Origin: Psychroflexus torquis ATCC 700755
GTDB taxonomy: Bacteria; Bacteroidota; Bacteroidia; Flavobacteriales; Flavobacteriaceae
Reading direction: 5' to 3'
Length of the DNA: 64,000 bases
Assembly: GCF_000153485.2 (NCBI RefSeq)
Contig: NC_018721.1
Location: 1,798,001 to 1,862,000 of the forward strand
This document shows positions 47,013 to 55,436 of the stretch, one piece after another (position 1 is the first letter of the stretch; each line of letters starts with the position of its first letter). The notes under the pieces are model-generated. The model searched no databases. It had not been told where the DNA came from and saw only the letters and a program-made list of their open reading frames with translations. The position numbers and the translations under genes were made by a program.

Positions 47013-50000
47013 TTACAACATCTCAACCATACTCACCCCATTACTCTTCTTGTTAATCATAATCTGTGTTGGTATTCTCTCCTTCAAATTTTCAACGTGA
47101 GAAATGATTCCTATCATTTTTCCATCCGACTGCAAAGTTTCCAATGTTGAAATTACTGTTTCAAGGGTATCTTTGTCTAATGTTCCGAAGCCCTCGTCAA
47201 TGAATAGAGAGTCTATTTTTACATTTTTACTGGCTAAATCTGATAAACCAAGTGCTAAAGCCAGACTTATGATAAATTTTTCTCCTCCGCTTGACGTGTC
47301 GACCAATCGCGCTTGATCGGTTTGGTAATGGTCAATTAAATTGAAATTGAGTTCTTCTTTTGGCTTGTAAACTTCTTCCATTTTTAAGGAATACCGCTTG
47401 TTTAATTTGTACAAATGCACATTGGCCAAATCCAGTAAATGTTTTAGGGTTAATCGCTGAACGTAAACATTGAAAGCATCTTTGGAATTACCGATGATCT
47501 TAAATAATTCCCTCCAAACGTTACAAATTGCATCTTGGGCTTCAATCTGTTTGTAAACTTCTTGGTTTCTATCCTTAATTTCTTGGTCTTTTCTAAACGC
47601 TTCTTTTACTTCCCCTTTTTCTGCTGAAAAACCATCTCTTTTGATTTTTAAATCTTCAGAAAGTGCCTTGCTTTCTTCTTCTGTCGTTTCGAAGGTTTTC
47701 GTTTTATTTTGCTTTGAGATAGCTTTGAGATTTGTTTCCTTTAAGGTTTTTAATCTCAACTGTTTTTCCTTGATTCGCTCTTTGTTTTGGGTATGTTTTA
47801 GTTTTTGTTCTCTGCTTAACAACGCTTTTTCGATTGCTTCTTTTGATTCGAAATCACTTTCAGAAATTTGAGCATCCAGTGTTGATTTCAGTGAATCATA
47901 CACCGTTTTTAAAACTACTTGTTCTTTCTTGTTCTCCAGTTTTATAGCTTTTTTTTCCCGTTGAAGATCTAACTGCTTCTGTAATTCTTTTTTACTCAAT
48001 TCAAGTTTATCAGTCAATTTCTTTCTAATCAATAGCAGACTATTGCGTTTACGTTCTACTGTAATATCAAGTGGTAAAATGGCAATTCTATCTTTATTAA
48101 GTTGAACTGACTTCTTATCACTTTCTGTTATTGATTTCTTATGCTCATCATAAGCTTTTACTGATGTTTCAGTTCGCTTATCAATATCAATTAATCTGTT
48201 TTTAAATACTCTTAAATCACTTTTTAATTCATCTAAATTCTTCTGGGTTGAATTCAATTGTGTAATCTTTGCTTCAATTCCTTGAATAAATGAAGTTGTA
48301 TCTTCTATGGATGGCAATTGATAATTGAAACGCGCTAATTTTTCTTTTAACTCATTTTCTAATCTTGCGCACGTTTTCGATAGTTCATCAATCGACTTTT
48401 TTTTGCTATCAATTTCAGCAGTCAAATTTTTAATTTTCTCTCCAAGTGAAACATCTTTTGTTTTTAATGCTTCGATGGATTGATTTTGAACTTTGAAATC
48501 CTCTGATAATTTATCTTTCTGCTTTTGTAATTGTTGAGCAGAATTAATCTGTCCAGTCATTGCCAACAATTTCGGTGTCGATTGATTGATTTCAATTTCA
48601 ATTTTGGTTGAATTAGTCAATTCTGTATCAAGTTCCAATTGTTTTGCATTGAATTTGATCTCCTTTAATTCATCATTGAATGCTAATATCTGCTGGGATA
48701 AATACTCACTACTTGTCGTGAATTTTATCTCCTTTTTTTCTAAATCAGATTTATTGTTTTTTAAAACTTCTAATTCTTTCGTAAACTCATTGAGCTCATG
48801 CAAAGATTTTGAAACACCTACAGATTCCAAATGCTCAGTAAATGGATGTTCTTTGGATCCACATAATCCACAAGGTTGACCTGCAAATAAATTGTGACGA
48901 TCGTCCTCGTATTTTGAAATGCTTTTTTCTAATTCATAAATCTTTTGAGCTTTTTCCACCAACTTTTCGTGGGTAAGGATTTCCTTAGATTTTGTTTCAA
49001 GCTCTTTTTTAAGTGTATCAATATCCGCACTGAGTTTTCCCTTTTGGGTTTGCGCTCTTTCTAATTCTTTTGTTTCTTTTAGGTATTGGACAGAAAACGT
49101 TTTCAATTGCTTCCATTTGGATATAATTTCAGCAAGTCTTTTTTCCTCGTTCAATAGATCCGATAAATTATCTTTGGCTAGTTGCTCTTTGATGATAGTG
49201 ATTTCTCTATCAATCTTTTTAATTTCAGCTATTTTTGAATCAAGTAATTCTTTATTGGATGATAATTCACTTTTTGTAGTTTCAACTCCCTTCTTTTTCT
49301 GCTCAATGGTTGAAATGTTTTCATTTAACGCTTCTTTATTTCCATTTAAAGTCGCTAATGCTGCTGTCCAACTAGACATTTCTTGATTTACGGCTGTCAA
49401 GAATTTGTTTTGTGTGACAAAATCTTCGTCTATATTTATATTATTTTCTGCTTCCTTTGAGAGTTTAGAACACTCACTTTTCTCATCGCTCAATAATTTA
49501 AGCTCTCTTTGCACCTCATCAAGTAACTTTTTAGACTTTTGTTGATTGTCCGCTTCATTCTTTAATTGACCATCCAGTTTCGTAACCAAATCAAATTTTG
49601 GTTGCCAGGCTTCGTAGTTTTTGTCCTCTAAATCTAATTCTTCAATTTGTTTTTTAGTCAAACCTGTTAATTGCTCAATTTCAGGTTTGAGTTGCCTCAA
49701 TTGTTCTTCTAAAAGTTTTAATTGATTCGTTTTTTCAAGACTCGCTTTTTCATTTCTATTGAAATTTTGAATCAGTTCTTTGAATGGTTCAGCTTTTTCA
49801 TTTAAATCCAATAATTCAAATTCAGCTTTATGATTTTCAAATTCAATGATCACTACTCTAGAATCAAGTTCTAATTTTTCAGATTCATGGGTTAATTCTT
49901 TAGATTTTAAATACCAATTCACAATAGTTTGAATGGAATTCATCTCTTTTTCTGCTTCTAAAATATGAACAACGAGTTCTTTATTTTTTGTTGTTAGTTG

Positions 50001-50666
50001 GATCTTTTCTTCTTCAGAAAGAACATCATCAGCGTTGATTCTAGATTTAATTTCTCTCAAGGTATTTTCTTCCTTGGCTTTTCTATCTAGAATGGCTTGA
50101 CCAATTTTCTTATAAATTTCTTCGCCAGTGATTTGTTCTAACAATCGACCTTTTTCTGGTCCTTTTGCCGTTAAAAACGAAGCAAATTCTCCTTGGGCCA
50201 ACATTACAGATCTTAAAAACTGATCATAATCCAATTGTGTAACGCGAATAACATCTTCACTTACCGCTCTCTTTTGGGACGATAAAATGGTATTGGACGT
50301 AAGGTTTTTAAGACTTACCTCCTCTTGCGGATTTACAAGCAATTTTCCCGATTTTGAAGCCAAACGCATTCCCCAATAAGCTTCGTAAATGGTATTCTCA
50401 TTTTCGAAAGTCACCCTACTAAACGCGTCTGTTGCACCATGACTCACGACATCCAACAAAGTTCCTTTTGAATTATTGAATCGCGGAACATTGTGGTATA
50501 AAGCAATGGTAATGGCATCTAAAATCGTTGTTTTCCCTGCTCCAGTAGAACCCGTAATGGCATACAATCCGACATCTTTGAATAATTCATTTTCGAAATC
50601 AATTACGATTGGAGAATCCGATTTCAATGAATTTAAATTTTGTAATTCTATTTTTAATATCTTCAT
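47013..50666 (-). CDS. sbcC: SbcC-type exonuclease ATPase subunit
   Basis: A 1217-residue SMC-like protein. Walker A (ITGSTGAGKTTILDAI) is in the first 50 residues, the Walker B/signature block (DTSSGGEKFIISLALALGLS, then LFIDEGFGTLD) in the last 120, and 900 residues of coiled coil lie between. A zinc hook CGLC occurs mid-coil. With SbcD it cleaves hairpins and processes double-strand break ends. The length is slightly above the E. coli protein. Start ATG is 12 bp after the sbcD stop. Confidence 0.96.
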   Translation of the reverse strand: MKILKIELQNLNSLKSDSPIVIDFENELFKDVGLYAITGSTGAGKTTILDAITIALYHNVPRFNNSKGTLLDVVSHGATDAFSRVTFENENTIYEAYWGMRLASKSGKLLVNPQEEVSLKNLTSNTILSSQKRAVSEDVIRVTQLDYDQFLRSVMLAQGEFASFLTAKGPEKGRLLEQITGEEIYKKIGQAILDRKAKEENTLREIKSRINADDVLSEEEKIQLTTKNKELVVHILEAEKEMNSIQTIVNWYLKSKELTHESEKLELDSRVVIIEFENHKAEFELLDLNEKAEPFKELIQNFNRNEKASLEKTNQLKLLEEQLRQLKPEIEQLTGLTKKQIEELDLEDKNYEAWQPKFDLVTKLDGQLKNEADNQQKSKKLLDEVQRELKLLSDEKSECSKLSKEAENNINIDEDFVTQNKFLTAVNQEMSSWTAALATLNGNKEALNENISTIEQKKKGVETTKSELSSNKELLDSKIAEIKKIDREITIIKEQLAKDNLSDLLNEEKRLAEIISKWKQLKTFSVQYLKETKELERAQTQKGKLSADIDTLKKELETKSKEILTHEKLVEKAQKIYELEKSISKYEDDRHNLFAGQPCGLCGSKEHPFTEHLESVGVSKSLHELNEFTKELEVLKNNKSDLEKKEIKFTTSSEYLSQQILAFNDELKEIKFNAKQLELDTELTNSTKIEIEINQSTPKLLAMTGQINSAQQLQKQKDKLSEDFKVQNQSIEALKTKDVSLGEKIKNLTAEIDSKKKSIDELSKTCARLENELKEKLARFNYQLPSIEDTTSFIQGIEAKITQLNSTQKNLDELKSDLRVFKNRLIDIDKRTETSVKAYDEHKKSITESDKKSVQLNKDRIAILPLDITVERKRNSLLLIRKKLTDKLELSKKELQKQLDLQREKKAIKLENKKEQVVLKTVYDSLKSTLDAQISESDFESKEAIEKALLSREQKLKHTQNKERIKEKQLRLKTLKETNLKAISKQNKTKTFETTEEESKALSEDLKIKRDGFSAEKGEVKEAFRKDQEIKDRNQEVYKQIEAQDAICNVWRELFKIIGNSKDAFNVYVQRLTLKHLLDLANVHLYKLNKRYSLKMEEVYKPKEELNFNLIDHYQTDQARLVDTSSGGEKFIISLALALGLSDLASKNVKIDSLFIDEGFGTLDKDTLETVISTLETLQSDGKMIGIISHVENLKERIPTQIMINKKSNGVSMVEML

Positions 50667-50678
50667 TTCAATCGGAGC

Positions 50679-51881
50679 TTATTGATTTTTAACGGATTGT
50701 AAGATTTCATTGAATGCATCTTCAATTGCTGGATTATCTTCTAAATCATAGCCAATTTCTTTGCATTTCAACTTAAAAACTTCTGTAGGCAAAAGTTCTT
50801 TTATCGATTTAGTTTCTTCCAATAATTCTTCAATACCACGCAATCTTCTTTGATTTTTCAAAGCTGTTTTTAGAATTTCGAATGGATAAGATTCCGCTGC
50901 TTTTTTCAATTCATCTGTATTGATATTGTGTTCTTCTGTTAGCGCAATTTCAACCCAAGGAATTAATCTATATTCATTAGAAATCAGGTTTGGGTATTGA
51001 TTAATACATTCTTGTACCGTTCCCTCGATTTTATAAAAGTTTCTAAAACGTGGAACTAAAACATCATTTATCGCTGAAATTTCATTGTTTTCAATCGTTA
51101 GTACAATGATTTTCTTGTCATATTTAATTTCACTAAAGCTGAGAATATTTGGCGAACCAGAATACCTCACTTTTTCAGTTCCTCCGATGATTTGTGGTCT
51201 GTGCAAATGTCCCAAAGCGATATAATCAAAATATGTTGGGAAATCTCCAGCACCAATATGACCTAAACTTCCAACATAAATATTTTGTTCGCTCTCGGAT
51301 ACCGAACCACCCGTTGCGAATAAATGCCCCATCGCGATAACAGGCGCATGACTTATGTTAATTAACTGACATTGCTCAGCAGATTGCTGATAATGATTAA
51401 TTAATGCTTGTTTGTATTTATCCGTTAATTCTTCGAATGATTCTCCAGCGACCGCTTTTCTGATATCTCCATCACGCAAATAAGGAACCGCGCCAATAAT
51501 TACTTTTTCACCATTAATATCAATTTCAAAAACTTCATCTTCTATATTTTCTGTTGCCCTACCCACAACTTTAATGGAAAGGGCATTCAGAATATGTTTT
51601 GGTGCGTTTAATGTACCAGGCGAATCGTGATTTCCTCCTGTAATGATAATCGATTGACAAGAAGTACTTTTCAACTTAATCAAGAAACTGTAATACATCT
51701 CCAAACTTTGATTTGAAGGTGCATTGGTATCAAATATATCCCCCGAAATAAGCAGAACATCGATTTTTTCCTTTTCAATATACTTATGAATCCATTTTAG
51801 AAAAAGGGTTTGCTCTTCAACTTGACTTTGTTCGTGCAGTCGGTGTCCTAAATGCCAGTCGGCTGTATGAAGTATTTTCAT
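50679..51881 (-). CDS. sbcD: SbcD-type exonuclease nuclease subunit
   Basis: A 400-residue Mre11-like metallophosphoesterase. Motifs: MKILHTADWHLGHRL, SGDIFD, GGNHDSPG, then ALGHLHRPQ. The C-terminal domain matches SbcD. It precedes sbcC by 12 bp in one operon. A group II intron lies only 37 bp upstream of its ATG, in the same orientation, so the intron must be spliced or lie in the leader transcript. Confidence 0.96.
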   Translation of the reverse strand: MKILHTADWHLGHRLHEQSQVEEQTLFLKWIHKYIEKEKIDVLLISGDIFDTNAPSNQSLEMYYSFLIKLKSTSCQSIIITGGNHDSPGTLNAPKHILNALSIKVVGRATENIEDEVFEIDINGEKVIIGAVPYLRDGDIRKAVAGESFEELTDKYKQALINHYQQSAEQCQLINISHAPVIAMGHLFATGGSVSESEQNIYVGSLGHIGAGDFPTYFDYIALGHLHRPQIIGGTEKVRYSGSPNILSFSEIKYDKKIIVLTIENNEISAINDVLVPRFRNFYKIEGTVQECINQYPNLISNEYRLIPWVEIALTEEHNINTDELKKAAESYPFEILKTALKNQRRLRGIEELLEETKSIKELLPTEVFKLKCKEIGYDLEDNPAIEDAFNEILQSVKNQ

Positions 51882-51918
51882 ATAGTTTTGGTTTTTTGCT
51901 TGTGTAGAATGGATTGTA

Positions 51919-52988
51919 GTCGAGTAGACAAGGGGAATTTCACCCCAAGCCTCTCACAGAACCGTGCTTGAAAGTCTCCCCTCACACGGCTCTTCTAATT
52001 TAATTTACAAAAATAAGCTCTTCCTTTTGCAAGTTGGCAAATTGTAAATTAAAATTAGCTCATCCCTTTGCTCCAGTTCCATTACACTCCCGAAGTTTCG
52101 GGATCAACACTACTACGAATGAGTCCGCCTCTGCTTACAACTTTGGTATTCTATCTCTCGATTGTTTCGATTGAATATTTCCCTTCGACTTGTAGCGAAT
52201 CCTAATGCGGTAGCCTTACACAAGTCTATCATCCATAAGCAGATTCCCAAGTTCCATAATTAAGCCCAAGTAAAGTTCTTGCCACCTGAATGACGCCAGC
52301 CTTACAGAAAATAAATAGGTTATCTCTGTAATTAATGTTATTGCTAACATTACTTTTCACTCCGTATCATACTCCGTAGCTTTTGACTGAAAATAGCAAC
52401 TTCTCGACACCTCGTCAGTGGTTTACTGTAGTTTATCCTGAGCTTGACGAAGGGTTCAACTCCATTACTCACACCTTGCCAACCTCGTGGATTGGATTCT
52501 CCTAAACGCTCAGCACCCCCGAAGCTTCGGGGCTCTTTACAACAGCACCTTTAGGGGGTTTAGAGCCATCGCCTATACAACGACTCTGATGGACTTACCA
52601 TCATCTTAATTACAGCATTCAACCATTTTATGTATTGCCATGGTTGATTCTTGGCACACTATGGATAGTGGCGTGTTTAAGCAACTAATCTAGCAAATAA
52701 AAACCGAATATAAAATCTGCAAGGATTTTCTTAAGTAGGCGAGAACTAGCCATTTATTATATATGGTATTGCCAACAGTATTTTTCTTTCAGTTGCGAAG
52801 TTTGTTATCTGAATAATTAGATTGTTGTTTTAAATCTTCATTTTTAAAAACGTAATAAACTGATAGTATAAGTGTTATTATTTAAGATGTGTTAAATATT
52901 ATCAAAAAGTGTATGTCTGTATGTTATAAATGATTTACATATTATTTATTTGAATTAATTGAACTCGCCACGCTTCCTAATAGCGCAC
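51919..52988 (-). mobile_element. Group II intron without a reverse transcriptase
   Basis: A 1070-nt minus-strand intron. The 5' end reads GTGCG. Domain V is at 51959-51992, domain VI follows it and ends CTACTCGAC with a bulged A seven bases from the 3' end. Domain IV is only a hairpin (51995-52058) with no protein. A loop TCAGGTGG (plus strand CCACCTGA, 52282-52289) can pair with the last eight exon bases CCGCCTGG as EBS1/IBS1. No open frame over 100 codons lies inside, so it must use proteins in trans. It sits in the leader of sbcD. Identification rests on motifs read by eye; a covariance search would settle it. Confidence 0.85.
51959..51992 (-). ncRNA. Group II intron domain V
   Basis: Read on the minus strand, the 34-nt hairpin begins GAGCCGTGT and ends GCACGGTTC, with a GAGA tetraloop on a five-pair upper stem (GAGGG/CTTTC) and a 2-nt AA bulge. 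The catalytic AGC triad is in GAGCC. This is the most conserved part of group II introns. Confidence 0.88.
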
Positions 52989-53013
52989 CCAGGCGGGTCT
53001 TTTTTAATATCAA

Positions 53014-53451
53014 GTGAAGAAAGAAGACTATCCAAAAAAAGTACTAACACTAGACAAACAAATTACTCAGCTAAAAGATAGAGGCTTAGTAATTGATGAT
53101 GATGAAATAGCTAAAAATTATCTTAAGAATATAAGCTATTTTAGACTTCAAGGTTACTGGTGGGAATTTCAAATTGATAAGGAAAATCATAAGTTTGTCG
53201 AAGGAACAAATTTCAATGATGTAATCAATCTATATACTTTTGATAGAAAGCTTAGATTACTTTTATTTGATGTATTAGAGCGAATTGAAATTGCTTTAAG
53301 GACTAAGTTAGTTTATTACCCATCTTTAGAATTAGGTCATTGGTGGTTTGAAGATAAAAATAATTTCTTTGTTGAAGATTTTTTTAATGAATCGGTTAAT
53401 GAAATTTCAAGCCATTTCTTATATTACTTCGTAAAAATTAATTATTCTTAA
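53014..53451 (+). CDS. Truncated Abi_2 family (abortive infection) protein
   Basis: A 145-residue fragment of an Abi_2 (AbiD/AbiF-like) protein: LTLDKQITQLKDRGL, the ISYFRLQGYWWEF motif and FDRKLRLLLFDVLERIEIALRTKL are all present. Family members run to about 280-320 residues, so the C-terminal half is missing; the frame stops at TAA right where the next minus-strand gene ends. Start is GTG at 53014, 25 bp from the intron edge. Probably a remnant of a phage-defence gene. Confidence 0.8.
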   Translation: MKKEDYPKKVLTLDKQITQLKDRGLVIDDDEIAKNYLKNISYFRLQGYWWEFQIDKENHKFVEGTNFNDVINLYTFDRKLRLLLFDVLERIEIALRTKLVYYPSLELGHWWFEDKNNFFVEDFFNESVNEISSHFLYYFVKINYS

Positions 53452-53633
53452 TTTACATTGGTTTTTTTTAATAGTAAGTATATACCGTAACATATAACAA
53501 GAATTGAAAAAAATACTCCTCCCCATTTGATATATATAGCAAGTTCTTTATAGCCATCAGTTGGAAGCTTAATAAAAGTGAAAGCTGTTACTAATCCTAT
53601 AATTATCAATAAAAATGATGCATTTTTCTTCAT
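53448..53633 (-). CDS. Small two-helix membrane protein (possible immunity protein)
   Basis: A 61-residue protein with two hydrophobic helices (SFLLIIIGLVTAFTF; YIKWGGVFFSILVICYGIYLLL) and a basic C-terminus. The small size and position, directly downstream of a bacteriocin-like peptide gene in the same direction but after a hairpin, are what an immunity protein would show. No family recognised; this role is only inference. Confidence 0.5.
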   Translation of the reverse strand: MKKNASFLLIIIGLVTAFTFIKLPTDGYKELAIYIKWGGVFFSILVICYGIYLLLKKTNVN

Positions 53634-53648
53634 TATTCTTAATTTGTT

Positions 53649-53688
53649 AAAAAAGCAATTCTGAACTTTAACTTAGAATTGCTTTTTT
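53649..53688. terminator. Strong bidirectional terminator after the peptide gene
   Basis: AAAAAAGCAATTCT (53649-53662) and AGAATTGCTTTTTT (53675-53688) form a 14-bp stem around a 12-nt loop. A/T runs on both sides allow termination on either strand. It separates the peptide gene from the small membrane protein. Confidence 0.85.
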
Positions 53689-53702
53689 TAATTAAATAAT
53701 TA

Positions 53703-53852
53703 TTAGCCTGGACAAGAACAATTATCCAAATGCTTTGCTGTTTGATACCCTAAACAAATTAAACCAGATAGAAGAGACCATGTCCAACTACTACAACCTC
53801 CAGCTACCAATTCTAACTCATCAATCGATAATTCCATATCATCAATGTCCAT
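53703..53852 (-). CDS. Double-glycine leader peptide, bacteriocin-like precursor
   Basis: A 49-residue ORF found by hand. The first 19 residues are MDIDDMELSIDELELVAGG, matching the double-glycine leader consensus LSxxELxxVxGG exactly. The 30-residue core begins CSSWTWSLLSG and ends NCSCPG, with four cysteines and a hydrophobic centre. Such leaders are cleaved and exported by peptidase-containing ABC transporters. It starts 20 bp after a 168-residue hypothetical gene and ends just before a strong terminator. There is no exporter or modification enzyme in the window. Could also be a signalling peptide. Confidence 0.72.
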   Translation of the reverse strand: MDIDDMELSIDELELVAGGCSSWTWSLLSGLICLGYQTAKHLDNCSCPG

Positions 53853-53872
53853 TTTTGGTGGTATAATAAGAT

Positions 53873-54379
53873 TTACGAAATCATTCCTTCGAGTTCTTGT
53901 TCGGAAGCATTTTCATTACTTGGAATGTTCATTCTAAGTGCATTTTCTTTTGCTTTGTGCATATCCCATTGTTTTCTAGCTGCATTAATTACAACACCTA
54001 TAACTAATCGAATAGCAACATATTCCATTGATTCAGGAATATATGGAATGTCAATATGTTTGTTCGCAAGTTTCGATAGCCTTTTTATTAACCGTTTTGC
54101 CTCATCATCATCTATTCCCTTATCCATACTTCTTACCAAATCGTAAAATTCATTAGGTAAGTTATCATAGAGAAACCTGTCAACTTTAATTACAATCTTA
54201 ATCAATATCTTCTCTTCACCTGTCTCGTTTATTATTGGAACATTGATTTTTTCATTTAGTCTCTGCGCTAATTCTTTAACTTCTTTATCAGTCATTTTTG
54301 AACGCTTTTCTGCTGGTGCAAAATATTCATCCAATAAACCTTTAAATTGCTCTTCTGTTAATTCATTAATTGTTACCAT
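53873..54379 (-). CDS. Hypothetical protein with internal repeat, linked to the peptide gene
   Basis: A 168-residue soluble, charged protein made of two related halves. KEVKELAQRLNEKINVPIIN with KILIKIVIKV (about 34-70) resembles DDEAKRLIKRLSKL...DIPYIPE with VAIRLVIGVV (about 90-130), so it is an ancient duplication. I know no family. It precedes the double-glycine peptide by 20 bp on one probable transcript and could be a maturation, immunity or regulatory partner; none can be shown. Confidence 0.6.
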   Translation of the reverse strand: MVTINELTEEQFKGLLDEYFAPAEKRSKMTDKEVKELAQRLNEKINVPIINETGEEKILIKIVIKVDRFLYDNLPNEFYDLVRSMDKGIDDDEAKRLIKRLSKLANKHIDIPYIPESMEYVAIRLVIGVVINAARKQWDMHKAKENALRMNIPSNENASEQELEGMIS

Positions 54380-54435
54380 AATTTATTTTGTTTAATTGTT
54401 TATAGATTATTGAGTCTAACTTTAAAATTGCCCTT

Positions 54436-54457
54436 ATACTCAAAAGAGTATTTTTTT
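54436..54457 (+). terminator. Weak hairpin with T-run on the plus strand
   Basis: ATACTC/GAGTAT arms with an AAAA loop and six Ts after. Its direction does not suit the minus-strand genes around it, so it is either a remnant or chance. Confidence 0.3.
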
Positions 54458-54497
54458 GTAATCCAAATTTCTTCATAATCAGTTAAGACAGATATTT

Positions 54498-54968
54498 CTA
54501 AATAGTATTTTCTTTTTGTAAAGAAAAATTAGAGTTTATAGGGAAAAAGTTTATTAATTGATAATTGGCTGAATTCCCAGTAAGAGTAATAATATGAGGT
54601 TGGTCAAAAAGGTGATCTGTTAACCCTTTAGTCTTCAAACTATCATTAATTGTTTCATAAGAAGTCTTCCATATTCCAGTCCAAAGAAAGTCTCTATTAC
54701 ATAATGTTTCACTCAACTGTATTTTATTAATAAAGGGACAAATATTTAATTTAATTTGCATTATACTTCCTGCTTGATTCGATTTATTGACAAAAGAAAA
54801 AGGAATAAGTAAATCCTTATCTGTACTTCCTTCCATAGATTTATATACCTCTATTTCTACACCGCAATTAAAATCAATATCAGGTCTTTGGGAATTAGAA
54901 AAATATAGGGATACACCAGATATTATGATTGCCAATATTGATATTGAAATACTTATTCTATCTTTCAT
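54498..54968 (-). CDS. Hypothetical membrane-anchored protein
   Basis: A 156-residue protein with one N-terminal helix (ISISISILAIIISGVSLYFS) and a polar extracytoplasmic domain with three cysteines (NCGVEIEVY; NICPFIN; LCNRDFLWTG). No recognised family. Its ATG at 54968 lies 20 bp from the end of repeat copy A. The gene is at the low-coordinate end of the single-gene array. Confidence 0.55.
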   Translation of the reverse strand: MKDRISISISILAIIISGVSLYFSNSQRPDIDFNCGVEIEVYKSMEGSTDKDLLIPFSFVNKSNQAGSIMQIKLNICPFINKIQLSETLCNRDFLWTGIWKTSYETINDSLKTKGLTDHLFDQPHIITLTGNSANYQLINFFPINSNFSLQKENTI

Positions 54969-54987
54969 TTCTAGTTATTTTAATGAA

Positions 54988-55436
54988 TGCCAACATCCGT
55001 ACAAACCCTATTCAACTCTATAGTATAGGACTTATGATTATTAAGACTTATTTCATATTGCTAACTAAATTAACACTTTTTTGTATAATATATAACATAA
55101 TTTTATTTTTTTGTTATTCATCGCTCAAAATCGAGTGTAAATTTCTATGAATTTTGAGCTATTATGTCCTCGTCGAGATCTTGTGAAAAATAAAGGCAAC
55201 ATAGGTGAGAAAATAACCATTGGCAGATCGGATAAGGGCTTATGTCCTACCTATTGTAAAAACCACTATCATAAGCAGCTGAGATAGGCCACCAAAAAAG
55301 AGCAGTAGAAGTCAGTGGGGTTTTTAAAACTGAATTGTGCAATACCAATAGAACTCGTGAGTAATCCCAATTTGCCTTTCGACGACCCCCTATAATCCAA
55401 TTGACGAGTATGATGGATAAATTACAGCTAAGTCTT
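54988..55436. repeat. Long non-coding repeat copy A, left part
   Basis: The first 449 bp of copy A. It aligns by eye with 61041-61495 of copy B, with shared blocks such as GAAAAATAAAGGCAACATAG, ACCATTGGCAGATC, AACCACTATCAT, GCAGTAGAAGTCAGTGGGG and CCAATTGACGAGTATGATGG. There is no open frame of note. The left edge is TGCCAACA. The copy is cut by the IS5-type element at 55436/55437. Confidence 0.85.

Noticed and set aside
51919-52988. A maturase or reverse transcriptase in the intron
   Set aside because: No open frame of that kind on either strand; domain IV is only a short hairpin.
54436-54457. Terminator for the 54498-54968 gene
   Set aside because: The T-run is on the plus strand while the gene is on the minus strand; kept only as a weak feature.
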